Origin: Labrenzia sp. THAF82 | GTDB lineage: Bacteria; Pseudomonadota; Alphaproteobacteria; Rhizobiales; Stappiaceae | Direction of reading: 5' to 3' | DNA: 64,000 bases | NCBI RefSeq assembly: GCF_009363435.1 | Contig: NZ_CP045354.1 | Location: 3,748,501-3,812,500, forward strand | Shown here: positions 9,258 through 17,980 of the stretch, piece after piece | Layout of the letters: each line of letters opens with the position of its first letter | How positions within the stretch are numbered: the first letter of the stretch is position 1 | Position numbers and translations under genes: made by a program | Notes under the pieces: model-generated | The model's database searches: none | The model's input: the letters and a program-made list of their open reading frames with translations, nothing else | Told to the model about the DNA's origin: nothing

Positions 9258-9908
9258 ATGAGCCAACCCAAAATCGCGCGGATCGATCAATCGAAGCTGA
9301 GAGAAAGCGCCTATGAAGCCTTACATGAGGCCTTCACCCGGGGTGCTTTTGCACCCGGAGAAACGGTGAGCCTTAGAACGCTCGCAGATCAGCTCGGCAC
9401 ATCCATGACACCAGTTCGTGAAGCTGTCCGCCGACTGGTTGCCGAGGGCGCGCTCGTTGATACGCCAAGCCGAACGCTTGAGGTCCCCCCTTTTGACGCG
9501 GACAGAATGCGTGAACTCAAATCAGCACGCCTGGCACTGGAAGCGCTTTTGCTGGAAGAAGCAATGGACCGTATCGACGACGTTGCCATCGACACACTTG
9601 AACGCATTATTGTTGCTCCCAGATCAGCAGACGACATGCCGGATCTGAAGCAAAACTATGACTTTCATTTCAGTCTATATAGACAATCCGGTTCAAGAGT
9701 TATCCTGCCGTTGGTCGAAGCCCTGTGGTTGCAATACGGAGCCTTCCTGAATCTGGTGGTAAAGGAAAAGGCCGCCAACGAGATACCTGAACACATTCAT
9801 CACGAAGAGATCATTGCCGCCTTGCGAAAAAATGACCGCAAGGCAGCTCAAAAGGCCCTCGCCCTGGATATCGAACGAAGCTTCAAATTGCTGCTTCCGG
9901 AAACCTGA
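9258..9908 (+). CDS. GntR family transcriptional regulator (FCD/FadR subfamily)
   Basis: 216-residue DNA-binding regulator. The N-terminal winged helix occupies roughly residues 12-78 (SLRTLADQLGTSMTPVREAVRRLVAEGALV), and the rest is an all-helical FCD ligand domain with the metal-binding Asp/His pattern (NYDFHFSLY, HIHHEEIIAAL). The ATG at 9258 is preferred over an upstream GTG at 9186 because it has a Shine-Dalgarno (AAGGA) and because the GTG lies inside the putative operator. It probably represses or activates both its own operon (with the AKR-RidA fusion, 10 bp downstream) and the divergent TIGR04076/AKR/liv operon. Confidence 0.85.
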   Translation: MSQPKIARIDQSKLRESAYEALHEAFTRGAFAPGETVSLRTLADQLGTSMTPVREAVRRLVAEGALVDTPSRTLEVPPFDADRMRELKSARLALEALLLEEAMDRIDDVAIDTLERIIVAPRSADDMPDLKQNYDFHFSLYRQSGSRVILPLVEALWLQYGAFLNLVVKEKAANEIPEHIHHEEIIAALRKNDRKAAQKALALDIERSFKLLLPET

Positions 9909-9918
9909 AAGAATTTCA

Positions 9919-11400
9919 ATGACCGCTGCGCCCCTGCGCCATGCCATTTCAAGTGAACTGGAAATCAGCCGACTTGTGACAGGTTTGTGGCAAGTTGCCG
10001 ATATCGAAAAGACCGGTGACCTGCTTGACCCGGACAAGGCAGCTGACCACCTTGAGACCTATTTCAACGCCGGTTTTTCGACGTTTGACATGGCCGATCA
10101 TTACGGCAGTGCAGAACTCATTGCGGGCCGCCTGCTCACTCGCCATCAAGACGCTCGCAAACCGCAGATTTGTACAAAATGGTGCCCGGAACCCGGCCCA
10201 ATGACCCCGGAAATCGTTCGTGCTGGCGTTCAGGAACGGCTGGATCGGCTTGGAACCGATTGTATCGATCTGTTGCAGTTTCACTGGTGGAGCTTTGAAC
10301 ACCCAGCATGGCTCGACGCGCTTCATGAAATGACCAGGCTAAGAGAAGAAGGCTTGATTAAAGCCCTTGGCGTCACAAATTTCGACGCTGCGCATTTGCG
10401 ACTTGCTCTTGCTGACGGCATCCCTCTTGCGACAAATCAGGTTTCCTTCTCGATGGTCGATCGCCGTGCGCTGGGCCAACTTTCAGACCTTTGTGCCTCT
10501 TTCAATGTAAGCCTTCTGGCCTATGGCACCTTGTGTGGCGGCTTCCTGTCCGATCGCTGGCTTGGCCAGCCAGAACCATTGGATCTGACGGACTGGTCGA
10601 AGATGAAATACAAACGGTTCATCGACGCCACCGGGGGGTGGGCCGGATTCCAGAACATTCTTGAGGCAGCTTCAGAAGTTGCAACAAAACACCAAGTTTC
10701 ATTGGCAAATGTCGCGACACGCTGGGTACTGGAACAGGCCGCGGTTGCAGGCGTCATCGTTGGTGCTCGCCTTGGTGAGAGCGAACACATTACCGACAAT
10801 GCCAAACTGTTTTCCTTCGCGCTGGAAACAGAAGACCGGGAACGTCTCGACCAAGCGTTCAAAACCACTCACGAAGTTCCCGGCGATTGTGGTGATGAAT
10901 ACAGACGGCCACCATTTTTAACGGCGTCAGGAGACTTGAGCCATCACCTGGCGGAAATGCCCTTGGCACATAGTGCCGTGCCTGTGGATCATAGACCCGG
11001 CGCAACCCGCGTTTTAACCGGATCGGACTGGGAAGAAATCGCCGGTTACTGTCGTGCCCACAGGATCGGTGACCGGATCCTGGTTTCTGGCACCACAGCT
11101 GTTGCAGGCTTGTCTCGCGCAGTTGCGCCTGGCGATGCGGCGGCTCAAACGACCTATATCCTCGACAAGATACTTGCCGCACTTTCAGCGTTGGGGGCGT
11201 CGGCGCAAGATGTTGTCCGCACGCGCATCTACATCGTTGACGAAGACGATGTCCTCGACATTTCGAAAGCACATGGACGTGTGTTTTCCGATATCAAACC
11301 TGCAAATACGCTTGTCGTTGTTGCAGGACTTATTGGAGATCACAGGGTTGAAATTGAAGCCGAAGCTTCGCTGGTCGGGTCATCTGCTGTGTCCGACTGA
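9919..11400 (+). CDS. Aldo/keto reductase-RidA fusion protein
   Basis: 493-residue two-domain protein. Residues 1-345 form an aldo/keto reductase with the complete tetrad Asp57, Tyr62, Lys87 (ICTKW) and His122 (LLQFHWW). After a linker of about 25 residues, residues 370-485 are a RidA domain (RIGDRILVSGTTAV ... VEIEAEA). The Arg that anchors the substrate carboxylate in active RidA enzymes is replaced by Asn463 (KPANTL), so the domain probably does not deaminate imino acids and may bind a ligand or stabilise the oligomer. The two domains are in one uninterrupted frame with no internal stop. The start at 9919 lies 10 bp after the regulator stop. The gene ends tail-to-tail with the flavoprotein gene, overlapping by 21 bp. 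Confidence 0.8.
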   Translation: MTAAPLRHAISSELEISRLVTGLWQVADIEKTGDLLDPDKAADHLETYFNAGFSTFDMADHYGSAELIAGRLLTRHQDARKPQICTKWCPEPGPMTPEIVRAGVQERLDRLGTDCIDLLQFHWWSFEHPAWLDALHEMTRLREEGLIKALGVTNFDAAHLRLALADGIPLATNQVSFSMVDRRALGQLSDLCASFNVSLLAYGTLCGGFLSDRWLGQPEPLDLTDWSKMKYKRFIDATGGWAGFQNILEAASEVATKHQVSLANVATRWVLEQAAVAGVIVGARLGESEHITDNAKLFSFALETEDRERLDQAFKTTHEVPGDCGDEYRRPPFLTASGDLSHHLAEMPLAHSAVPVDHRPGATRVLTGSDWEEIAGYCRAHRIGDRILVSGTTAVAGLSRAVAPGDAAAQTTYILDKILAALSALGASAQDVVRTRIYIVDEDDVLDISKAHGRVFSDIKPANTLVVVAGLIGDHRVEIEAEASLVGSSAVSD

Positions 11401-12765
11401 TTGCCCTGCAAGCCGACCAAGGACAACGGCGCTCAACAATCCGTTTCCAGAAAGATAGCCGCTGTCAGACCGGCCCGACACACCACAGGCGGCACCGCCA
11501 CAGGCATGCAGATTGGGAAAAACGGTTCCGTCTGTTCGGAGAACGCGTGCGTTTTCATCCGTTCGCAGACCGCCCTGTGTGTGAAACAATGCGCCGGTGA
11601 CCCGGACCCCACAAAATGGAGCGGCGAGTTGCTCCGATACGAATTCACGACCGAATTCGTCTTTCCCCCTTGCGGGAAGCGTCGCCATCGTTTTCAAAAA
11701 CGGTTCGACGGGCAAGCCCAGTTCTTGTGCCAGTCCTTCCAGTGTTTCGCTGACCTTAACCGCACCAACGCCCTCAGCTTGCTTGAAGTCCTCAAACTGC
11801 CTGGCAATTGCGGCAATTCGACTGTCAAAAATGGTGAAAGCAATCCCCTCTGGCTGTGCCAGCACCGCACGTGCAGCTTCAGAGTAGCCCTGTGCTTCGT
11901 TCCAGAACCGCAAACCATCGCGATTGACCTGGACACCTCCTTGAGCAATCACGGCCCAAGTGATCAAGATTCCATGCGGGTGAGCAACATTGCCATGTCC
12001 CTGATAGGCTCCCAGATTGTTTAGTTCAGCACCAATCTCTTGCCCCCAAAGGAGCGCTTCCCCCCGATTGCCGTCGTGGCCAAACCAAAGTCCGCCTTCT
12101 ATGTCAGGCAGGAGCTGGCGAACCAGGTCCCGATTACCGCCAAAACCATTGCACGCAAGGATCAGTTTTTTGCACCCGATAGTCTCGGCACCGCCATCGG
12201 GACGTCTGACCGCAATACCCAGAACATTCCCGTCTTTGCAAAAAAGACGCGCCGCACGACGCTCACAAATAATATCGATATCGCAGCGTTCGCAGGTTGA
12301 CCTCAAAGCATTGATCAATTCGGCTCCGGATCGCGTCGGCAACCCGTGCATTCGGTGACGACTATGGCCTGGATATTCAAAGTTCGTTATGACCGAGAAC
12401 GGAAGCTGATACCTGTCGCTGAGCCAGTCTATTGTTGGTCCGGCGTTTTTCGCCAGGCGCTCAACCAATAACTGCTCGTTCTCATGCTTTGCCTTTGCCT
12501 GAATGTCCGCAGCAAAGAGCGTCGCATCATCCTCAATACCTTGTGCCGTCTGAAGCTTGGTGCCAGCAGCGGGAATGAGTCCTGCAGAAAGCGCAGTTGA
12601 CCCACTGGGTACAGCGTCTGCTTCAACAACCAATACTGATTGCCCAGTTTCATGTGCCGCGAGAGCGGCAACCAACCCGGCAGCGCCTGCACCGACAATC
12701 AAGGTCTCGCAATCTAGATCGAATGCGTCAGGCGGTGCGGCGACATCAACTGTCATTTCGGTCAT
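11380..12765 (-). CDS. FAD-dependent oxidoreductase, fumarate reductase flavoprotein-like
   Basis: 461-residue flavoprotein of the fumarate reductase/succinate dehydrogenase/3-ketosteroid dehydrogenase group. An N-terminal Rossmann FAD motif (TLIVGAGAAGLVAALAA, then VVEADAVPSGSTALSAG) and a C-terminal FAD-closing segment (NLHACGGAACGVSGRSDSG) are evident, with a TQGGL.TDENARV element typical of the family. ATG 12765 has an AAGG site; a TTG at 12783 is an alternative. No Tat or Sec signal, so it should be cytosolic. It is the last gene of the leftward hydantoinase operon, overlapping the lyase gene by 20 bp. It likely reduces or introduces a C=C next to a carbonyl or carboxylate in the pathway (inference). 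Confidence 0.78.
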   Translation of the reverse strand: MTEMTVDVAAPPDAFDLDCETLIVGAGAAGLVAALAAHETGQSVLVVEADAVPSGSTALSAGLIPAAGTKLQTAQGIEDDATLFAADIQAKAKHENEQLLVERLAKNAGPTIDWLSDRYQLPFSVITNFEYPGHSRHRMHGLPTRSGAELINALRSTCERCDIDIICERRAARLFCKDGNVLGIAVRRPDGGAETIGCKKLILACNGFGGNRDLVRQLLPDIEGGLWFGHDGNRGEALLWGQEIGAELNNLGAYQGHGNVAHPHGILITWAVIAQGGVQVNRDGLRFWNEAQGYSEAARAVLAQPEGIAFTIFDSRIAAIARQFEDFKQAEGVGAVKVSETLEGLAQELGLPVEPFLKTMATLPARGKDEFGREFVSEQLAAPFCGVRVTGALFHTQGGLRTDENARVLRTDGTVFPNLHACGGAACGVSGRSDSGYLSGNGLLSAVVLGRLAGQSVGHSR

Positions 12766-13612
12766 AGGCAACGCCTTTGGCAAGCATGTCAGCTGTGCCG
12801 ATCACGTCATTCAACCCGTTGAAATCGAACATTTTGTCCGCAAAGGGCCGGTTACTGCCGTTCTGACGAAGGCTTTCATAGTACTCAACCGCCGTCCGTC
12901 CAATCGCGCGTACGATCCCGCCTGGGAATATGACGATCGAATATCCTTGTTCTTCCAGATCGTCAGCTCCGGTGATCGGCGTTGCTCCACCTTCCACCAT
13001 ATTGGCAAGCAAGGGAACGCGAGGGGCAAATATCTGTGCGATCTCTGTGAGCTGTGCCCGCGATTGCGGAGCCTCGATGAAAAGCACATCAGCACCGGCT
13101 TCAAGGTATGCGTCAGCGCGATCTATCGCAGCCTGAAAGCCTTCAACCGCAATTGCATCAGTGCGTGCAATGATCAGCGTGTCTTCAGAGTTGCGGGCAT
13201 CTGCCATTGCTCTGACCTTACCCGCCATCTCATCGGCTGGTATCAGGGACTTGTCTGCCAGATGTCCACATCGCTTCGGGTAGGTTTGGTCTTCCACCTG
13301 CAGTGCGGACGCCCCTGCTCGCTCATATAGGCGCATGGTGCGCTGTGCGTTCAGCGCATTTCCGAACCCGGTATCTGCATCGATAATCACCGGCAATTCA
13401 GTTCGGTCCGCGATCAACGCCATCGTGTCAGCCATTTCGGTGACTGCTGTCAGACCGATGTCCGGTCGGCCAAGACGAGTATAGGAAACAGCTGCGCCAC
13501 TCAAATAAAGCGCTTCAAACCCGGCGGCTGCAGCCAGGGACGCCGTGAGGCCGTCATAGACACCAGGGGCAACCAGAATGTTGCTTTGCTGAAGACGAGA
13601 TTTAAGGCTCAT
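12746..13612 (-). CDS. Isocitrate lyase/PEP mutase superfamily C-C lyase
   Basis: 288-residue TIM-barrel enzyme of the ICL/PEPM superfamily, which includes 2-methylisocitrate lyase, 2,3-dimethylmalate lyase, oxaloacetate decarboxylase and PEP mutase. The Mg-binding DADTGFGN motif is at residues 78-85. The gating-loop motif KRCGH, with the catalytic Cys115 of the true lyases, is present, which favours C-C bond cleavage over mutase activity. Length matches the methylisocitrate/dimethylmalate lyase group. It overlaps the isochorismatase-like gene by ATGA. Given LeuCD-type hydro-lyase genes in the divergent operon, a substituted malate is a reasonable substrate (inference). Confidence 0.8.
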   Translation of the reverse strand: MSLKSRLQQSNILVAPGVYDGLTASLAAAAGFEALYLSGAAVSYTRLGRPDIGLTAVTEMADTMALIADRTELPVIIDADTGFGNALNAQRTMRLYERAGASALQVEDQTYPKRCGHLADKSLIPADEMAGKVRAMADARNSEDTLIIARTDAIAVEGFQAAIDRADAYLEAGADVLFIEAPQSRAQLTEIAQIFAPRVPLLANMVEGGATPITGADDLEEQGYSIVIFPGGIVRAIGRTAVEYYESLRQNGSNRPFADKMFDFNGLNDVIGTADMLAKGVAYDRNDS

Positions 13613-14229
13613 GCGGCTGCCTCCAACCAGGCTGACGCATCTCTGCAGCTCATCTGGTGAGTGACCGTTGCAAGCGACAGGAGTGTTGCCTGGTGCACAT
13701 CATCCTTGAATGCCGCACTGCCATCGGTCAGGAGCATCGTGTCGATGTTACGCAAGTGTGCGTCTCGCAAAGTGGACGCAACGCCGCCGTTGGTCACGAT
13801 GCCACCGACAATAAGGTTATCGATACCGACAGCTCTCATGATGTACTCAAGCCTGGTTTGATAGAATGCCGAATAGGCCACCTTCTCCACTACGAAATCC
13901 GCCGGGAAAAGTTCGTCTACCAGCGTGTTGCCGAAACTCCCCGGTGCAAAGTCTCCCTTGCCGAGAAAGGGGCGCAGTTTCTTCAAGTGAGGCGCGATGA
14001 GCGGTTCCCCGCGCGCATCGGGTACTAGAGTAAACTGCGCCGAGATATAGTGACCTCCACGATCCCGCAAAGTTTTTACCAAAGGTGCAATGCGTTTCGG
14101 AAGTGCAGCTATTGAATCTGCGCGCTGTCCTGCCCGACCGTAGGCTCCTTCTGGATGAAGAAAGTCGTTCTGCAGATCAATCGTCAGGAGTGCCGTCCTG
14201 GCCAGATCCCAGTTTGTCGGCTCATTCAC
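13609..14229 (-). CDS. Isochorismatase-fold protein with Cys-to-Gly at the catalytic position
   Basis: 206-residue protein of the isochorismatase/cysteine hydrolase fold. Asp18 (TIDLQNDF) and Lys116 (VVEKVAYSAF) of the catalytic triad are present, but the Cys of the usual TNxCVxxT motif is Gly149 (TNGGVASTLRDA). Amidases of this fold need the Cys; vinyl-ether hydrolases such as PhzD and EntB work without it. The protein may thus hydrolyse an enol ether or C-N bond without a thioester, or be non-catalytic. It is flanked by ATGA overlaps with HyuA and the lyase, so it is firmly part of the operon. Confidence 0.8.
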   Translation of the reverse strand: MNEPTNWDLARTALLTIDLQNDFLHPEGAYGRAGQRADSIAALPKRIAPLVKTLRDRGGHYISAQFTLVPDARGEPLIAPHLKKLRPFLGKGDFAPGSFGNTLVDELFPADFVVEKVAYSAFYQTRLEYIMRAVGIDNLIVGGIVTNGGVASTLRDAHLRNIDTMLLTDGSAAFKDDVHQATLLSLATVTHQMSCRDASAWLEAAA

Positions 14230-16289
14230 GATGGGACCTCCGTGGGTTCGATAATGGTGTTTCCAAAAGCATCGACGCGTGCCTGAAGATTTGGCTCAAC
14301 CAGAACCGTTGTGTCGGGCTGTTCCAATATGGCCGGTCCTTGGATCACGGCACCAACTGGAAGCGTTAGTCGGTCGTAAATCAACGTGTCATGCCAAGTG
14401 TCATCGAAATGAACCTGCCGGCTGTTTTTCGGAGAGACAGCACCTTCAACGGCTGGCGCGAGCGTTTTCAAGTCAAATTTGGGGCGTTTGCCGGTGACTG
14501 CGCTCCGCAAATTAAGAATCCGGCGAATACCGTTCTTCAACAGCCTTCCAAACGTGCCTTCATAGACCCGATCGAAGGCGACCTCGATTTCAGATCGAGT
14601 TGGTGGAAAAACCACTCCGTCTTTAACCTGAATGTCCAGTGGCACGGAGACAGTGTGTGTCTGCCCAACATAAGCCATATCCAGCTCAAAGCTGTACTCG
14701 CGTGCTTCGAAGTTGGTGCGTGCCGCATCTAACATTGCCTGTCCACGATCGGAATGCGCCTGCATGAACTGACCAAGAGCTTCCTCGTCCAGCGCTGAAA
14801 CCAGAGAGTTGATCGTTTGAACAAAGTCCTGGCGCATATCCGCAATGACGCACCCCATGGCCGATGTCACACCTGGATATCGGGGCACGATAGCTTTGGC
14901 GATCCCGACATCGGCAAGCATTGCGCCTGCATGCAACGCCCCGCCACCACCAAATGGCATAAATGCGAAGTGTTTCGGATCGAAACCTCGCTCGATGGAC
15001 ACCAACCGGATGGCGCCAGCCATGCGCGAATTGGCAACGCGAAGAATTGCTTCGGCAGCCGCTAGTGTTTCAAGCCCAAGAGGCTCGCCGACATGTTTGT
15101 CGATAGCCTTTGCCGCAGCATCTACATCAAGCCTGGCAAGCTTGCCGCCAATTGGATTTTCAGGGTCGATCCGACCAAGAACGACGTTCGCATCGGTTAC
15201 CGTGGGCCGCGTGTTGCCCAAACCATAGGCCACCGGCCCTGGATCAGAACCTGCGCTTTCCGGTCCGATATTGAGGAGCCCTCCCTTATCAACCCAGGCA
15301 ATCGACCCGCCACCAGCCCCGATCGTCGTAATTTCGATCATCGGTGTACGAACAACCATCCCGAAATCAATGGAAGTTTGCGGTGACAGCATTGAGTGAC
15401 CTTGAGAGATCAGGGACACATCAAAACTGGTTCCGCCCATATCTCCCGTAATGACATTGTCGAAGCCAGCTGAAGACGCAATGTAACCGGCTGCGATCAC
15501 TCCGGCAGCTGGACCTGACAAAGCAGTGCGTACCGGCAAACGGCACGCAGTATCCACTGCCATGACCCCGCCGTTGGATTGCACAATCATGAATTCGCCG
15601 TCGAAACCGCCCAACTTGAGCGCACCCTCCAGACGATCCAGATACCCGGAAACTTCGGGCTGCAGGTAGGCATTCAGGGCTGTTGTGGAAAATCGCTCGA
15701 ATTCACGGATTTCCGGCAGGATCTCCGAAGACGCCGAGACATGAGGGTTCGGCCAGATCTCGCGCACGACATTGACTGCAGCCGTTTCGTTTTGTGGATT
15801 TGCATATGAGTTGGCAAACAAGATCGCAACCGCTTCGCAGCCTTGCTCTTTCAATTGTTTGGCAGCGGCCCTAACAGCCTCAAGATCGACCGGAGTGCGG
15901 ATTGAACCGTCGGCAAGCGTCCTTTCAGGAACTTCCAGACGATTGCGCCGATCCACGACCGGTTCGAAATCTCCGCGTAAGCCCCAGGTACGGGGCCGGT
16001 CTCGGCGACGCATTTCCAGAACATCTCGCAGACCTTCGGTACAAATGACGCCTGTGGTTGCACCCTTGCGCTCGAGCAAGGCGTTTGTTCCTGCTGTTGT
16101 TCCGTGAACCACGACAGATATCCCGGCAAGGTCAGAAACCTGTCGGGCGATACCATCCAGAAATCCGCCTGACTGATCTGGACGGGTTGTCGGCACCTTA
16201 GCAACGGACGCACTGCCATCCGTTTCGTTCAAAACAAAGACGTCCGTGAAAGTGCCGCCGACATCGACGCCAATCATGCGCACACTCAT
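14226..16289 (-). CDS. hyuA: Hydantoinase/oxoprolinase family protein, subunit A
   Basis: 687-residue HyuA-type subunit. The actin-like ATPase motifs are clear: GVDVGGTFTDVFVL at residues 8-21 and GDMGGTSFDVSLI near residue 280, with a conserved FGGGGALHAG segment in the second half. The family includes N-methylhydantoinase, 5-oxoprolinase, caprolactamase and acetone/acetophenone carboxylases, which phosphorylate their substrate to open a ring or carboxylate a ketone. It overlaps HyuB by ATGA and the isochorismatase-like gene by ATGA. Which of these chemistries applies cannot be read from the sequence. Confidence 0.87.
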   Translation of the reverse strand: MSVRMIGVDVGGTFTDVFVLNETDGSASVAKVPTTRPDQSGGFLDGIARQVSDLAGISVVVHGTTAGTNALLERKGATTGVICTEGLRDVLEMRRRDRPRTWGLRGDFEPVVDRRNRLEVPERTLADGSIRTPVDLEAVRAAAKQLKEQGCEAVAILFANSYANPQNETAAVNVVREIWPNPHVSASSEILPEIREFERFSTTALNAYLQPEVSGYLDRLEGALKLGGFDGEFMIVQSNGGVMAVDTACRLPVRTALSGPAAGVIAAGYIASSAGFDNVITGDMGGTSFDVSLISQGHSMLSPQTSIDFGMVVRTPMIEITTIGAGGGSIAWVDKGGLLNIGPESAGSDPGPVAYGLGNTRPTVTDANVVLGRIDPENPIGGKLARLDVDAAAKAIDKHVGEPLGLETLAAAEAILRVANSRMAGAIRLVSIERGFDPKHFAFMPFGGGGALHAGAMLADVGIAKAIVPRYPGVTSAMGCVIADMRQDFVQTINSLVSALDEEALGQFMQAHSDRGQAMLDAARTNFEAREYSFELDMAYVGQTHTVSVPLDIQVKDGVVFPPTRSEIEVAFDRVYEGTFGRLLKNGIRRILNLRSAVTGKRPKFDLKTLAPAVEGAVSPKNSRQVHFDDTWHDTLIYDRLTLPVGAVIQGPAILEQPDTTVLVEPNLQARVDAFGNTIIEPTEVPS

Positions 16290-17980
16290 TGGGAGACCTC
16301 CCGCCAGGCAACTCCGTATAGGCGGTCTGCTGTAGCTGGGTTCACAAGGCCTCGGGCAACATCACGGGCAACATCTTCAGCAACGCGCTCCTCGGCTTTT
16401 CCGTAACCACCGCCGCCAGGTGTTTCCAGACGCACGCCCTGACCCTGGCGCAATTTGATACCCCGCATTTTGGATGCTAGTGGCGGTGTTTCCCAACCGT
16501 GATCCTGTTCGAAGGAAAACCTGTTCATCGCACCGTCTTGTCCATCCGCAATCCCCTTGGGCGCGAAACGCCCCCGCTCGCCAAACAGGAATGCTTCCGC
16601 TCCGTTTTCCTCCAGCACCTCTATCTCGTAGACTGCCCCCATCCCTCCTCTGTGCTTGCCGGCTCCTGAGCTGTCAGATCTTAGCGCCCACTTTCGAAAC
16701 ATCACCGGATAGGCGGCCTCAAGGATTTCCATCGGTGGAATGGTCGCGGTTGAAATCGGTGCATTGCCGTGATTGAGACCATCGCTTTCCGGCGACCCGC
16801 CATGTCCACCTCCATAGAAGCTGAACATCACCCAAGGCTGGCCATTGCTTCTCTTTCCGGCGATAGACAAAGCATTGATGGTGCCATAGGCGTTTGCGAC
16901 AACACGGTCGGGAGCTGCCTTTGCAAAGGCTGAAAAAATGACGTCAATCATTCTAAGGATTGTTTCGGTATAGCCACCGGTCGGGGCCGGAAACTCGGCT
17001 GAGAGCAACGACCCTTCAGGCACGATCACATCGATGGGCCGCATGACGCCAGCGTTTGCCGGCAGGGTCGGAAAGATGTGTTTAATCGCGACATAGGCAG
17101 TCGCAACAGTGGTTGGCAGCGCGATATTCACCGGCCCTGCGCATTGATCCGCCGAACCGGAAAAGTCGAGCGTCATTTTGTCGTCGCTGATCTGAAGCGC
17201 TACGCGAATGGCCAGTGGCTCATCCGTTATGCCATCATTGTCGAGATAGTCTTCCGCTTCCCAGCGTCCGTTTGGCAGTTCCTTCAATTCAGACCGCATC
17301 AGAGCTTCAGCGCGATGACCCAAGGAATCTAGCGCCGACCCAACTGTTTCAGCACCATACTCCTCCATCAACTCATCCATTCGCTTTGTGCCGAGGTCCA
17401 GCGCACTCAGCTGCCCGTTCAAATCTCCCATTGCGGATTGCGGTAGCCGGGTGTTGCGAAGAAGGATGTCTATGATGTCCTGGTTGATGACACCAGCACG
17501 GGCAAGCCGCACCGGTGGAAGCACAAAAGCTTCTTGAAATACCTCAGTGGCAGCAGGGTTGTAGTTGCCAGGCACGGCCCCTCCGACATCATGCCAATGC
17601 CCGACCGAAGCAAGATAACAAAACAATTCACCGTCCCGGAAATACGGCCGGACGAGACGCATATCAGACAGGTGCGTTCCGCCAATATGCGCGTCATTGA
17701 AGATGAAAATATCCCCGTCCTGCAAGTCTCCCTCGGAGGCTGCCTTTTCGATGACCGCCTTGACTGCGAAGGCCATCACGCCAACGAAAATCGGTAGACC
17801 CGACTTGCCTTGAACCAGTGTGTCTCCAGTATCGGCATGGTAGAGACCATGGCTGGCATCATGTGCCTCGGCAATTATCGGGTTGAAAGCCGCCCGGAAC
17901 AGCGTTGCGTCCATTTCATCCGCAATCTGTTCCATGCGCCCCGCCAAAACCGACAAGGTGATGGGGTCAATATCGCTCAT
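16286..17980 (-). CDS. hyuB: Hydantoinase/oxoprolinase family protein, subunit B
   Basis: 564-residue HyuB-type subunit, the partner of HyuA. Recognisable parts are the start DPITLSVLAGRMEQIADEMDATLFRAAFNP, the metal-site region FIFNDAHIGGTHLSDMRLVRP near residue 95, the TGGYTETILRMIDVIF segment and the C-terminal TPGGGGYG. Length agrees with the roughly 520-590 residues of the family. ATGA overlaps on both sides show coupled translation with HyuA and the upstream tautomerase fusion. Confidence 0.87.
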   Translation of the reverse strand: MSDIDPITLSVLAGRMEQIADEMDATLFRAAFNPIIAEAHDASHGLYHADTGDTLVQGKSGLPIFVGVMAFAVKAVIEKAASEGDLQDGDIFIFNDAHIGGTHLSDMRLVRPYFRDGELFCYLASVGHWHDVGGAVPGNYNPAATEVFQEAFVLPPVRLARAGVINQDIIDILLRNTRLPQSAMGDLNGQLSALDLGTKRMDELMEEYGAETVGSALDSLGHRAEALMRSELKELPNGRWEAEDYLDNDGITDEPLAIRVALQISDDKMTLDFSGSADQCAGPVNIALPTTVATAYVAIKHIFPTLPANAGVMRPIDVIVPEGSLLSAEFPAPTGGYTETILRMIDVIFSAFAKAAPDRVVANAYGTINALSIAGKRSNGQPWVMFSFYGGGHGGSPESDGLNHGNAPISTATIPPMEILEAAYPVMFRKWALRSDSSGAGKHRGGMGAVYEIEVLEENGAEAFLFGERGRFAPKGIADGQDGAMNRFSFEQDHGWETPPLASKMRGIKLRQGQGVRLETPGGGGYGKAEERVAEDVARDVARGLVNPATADRLYGVAWREVSQ

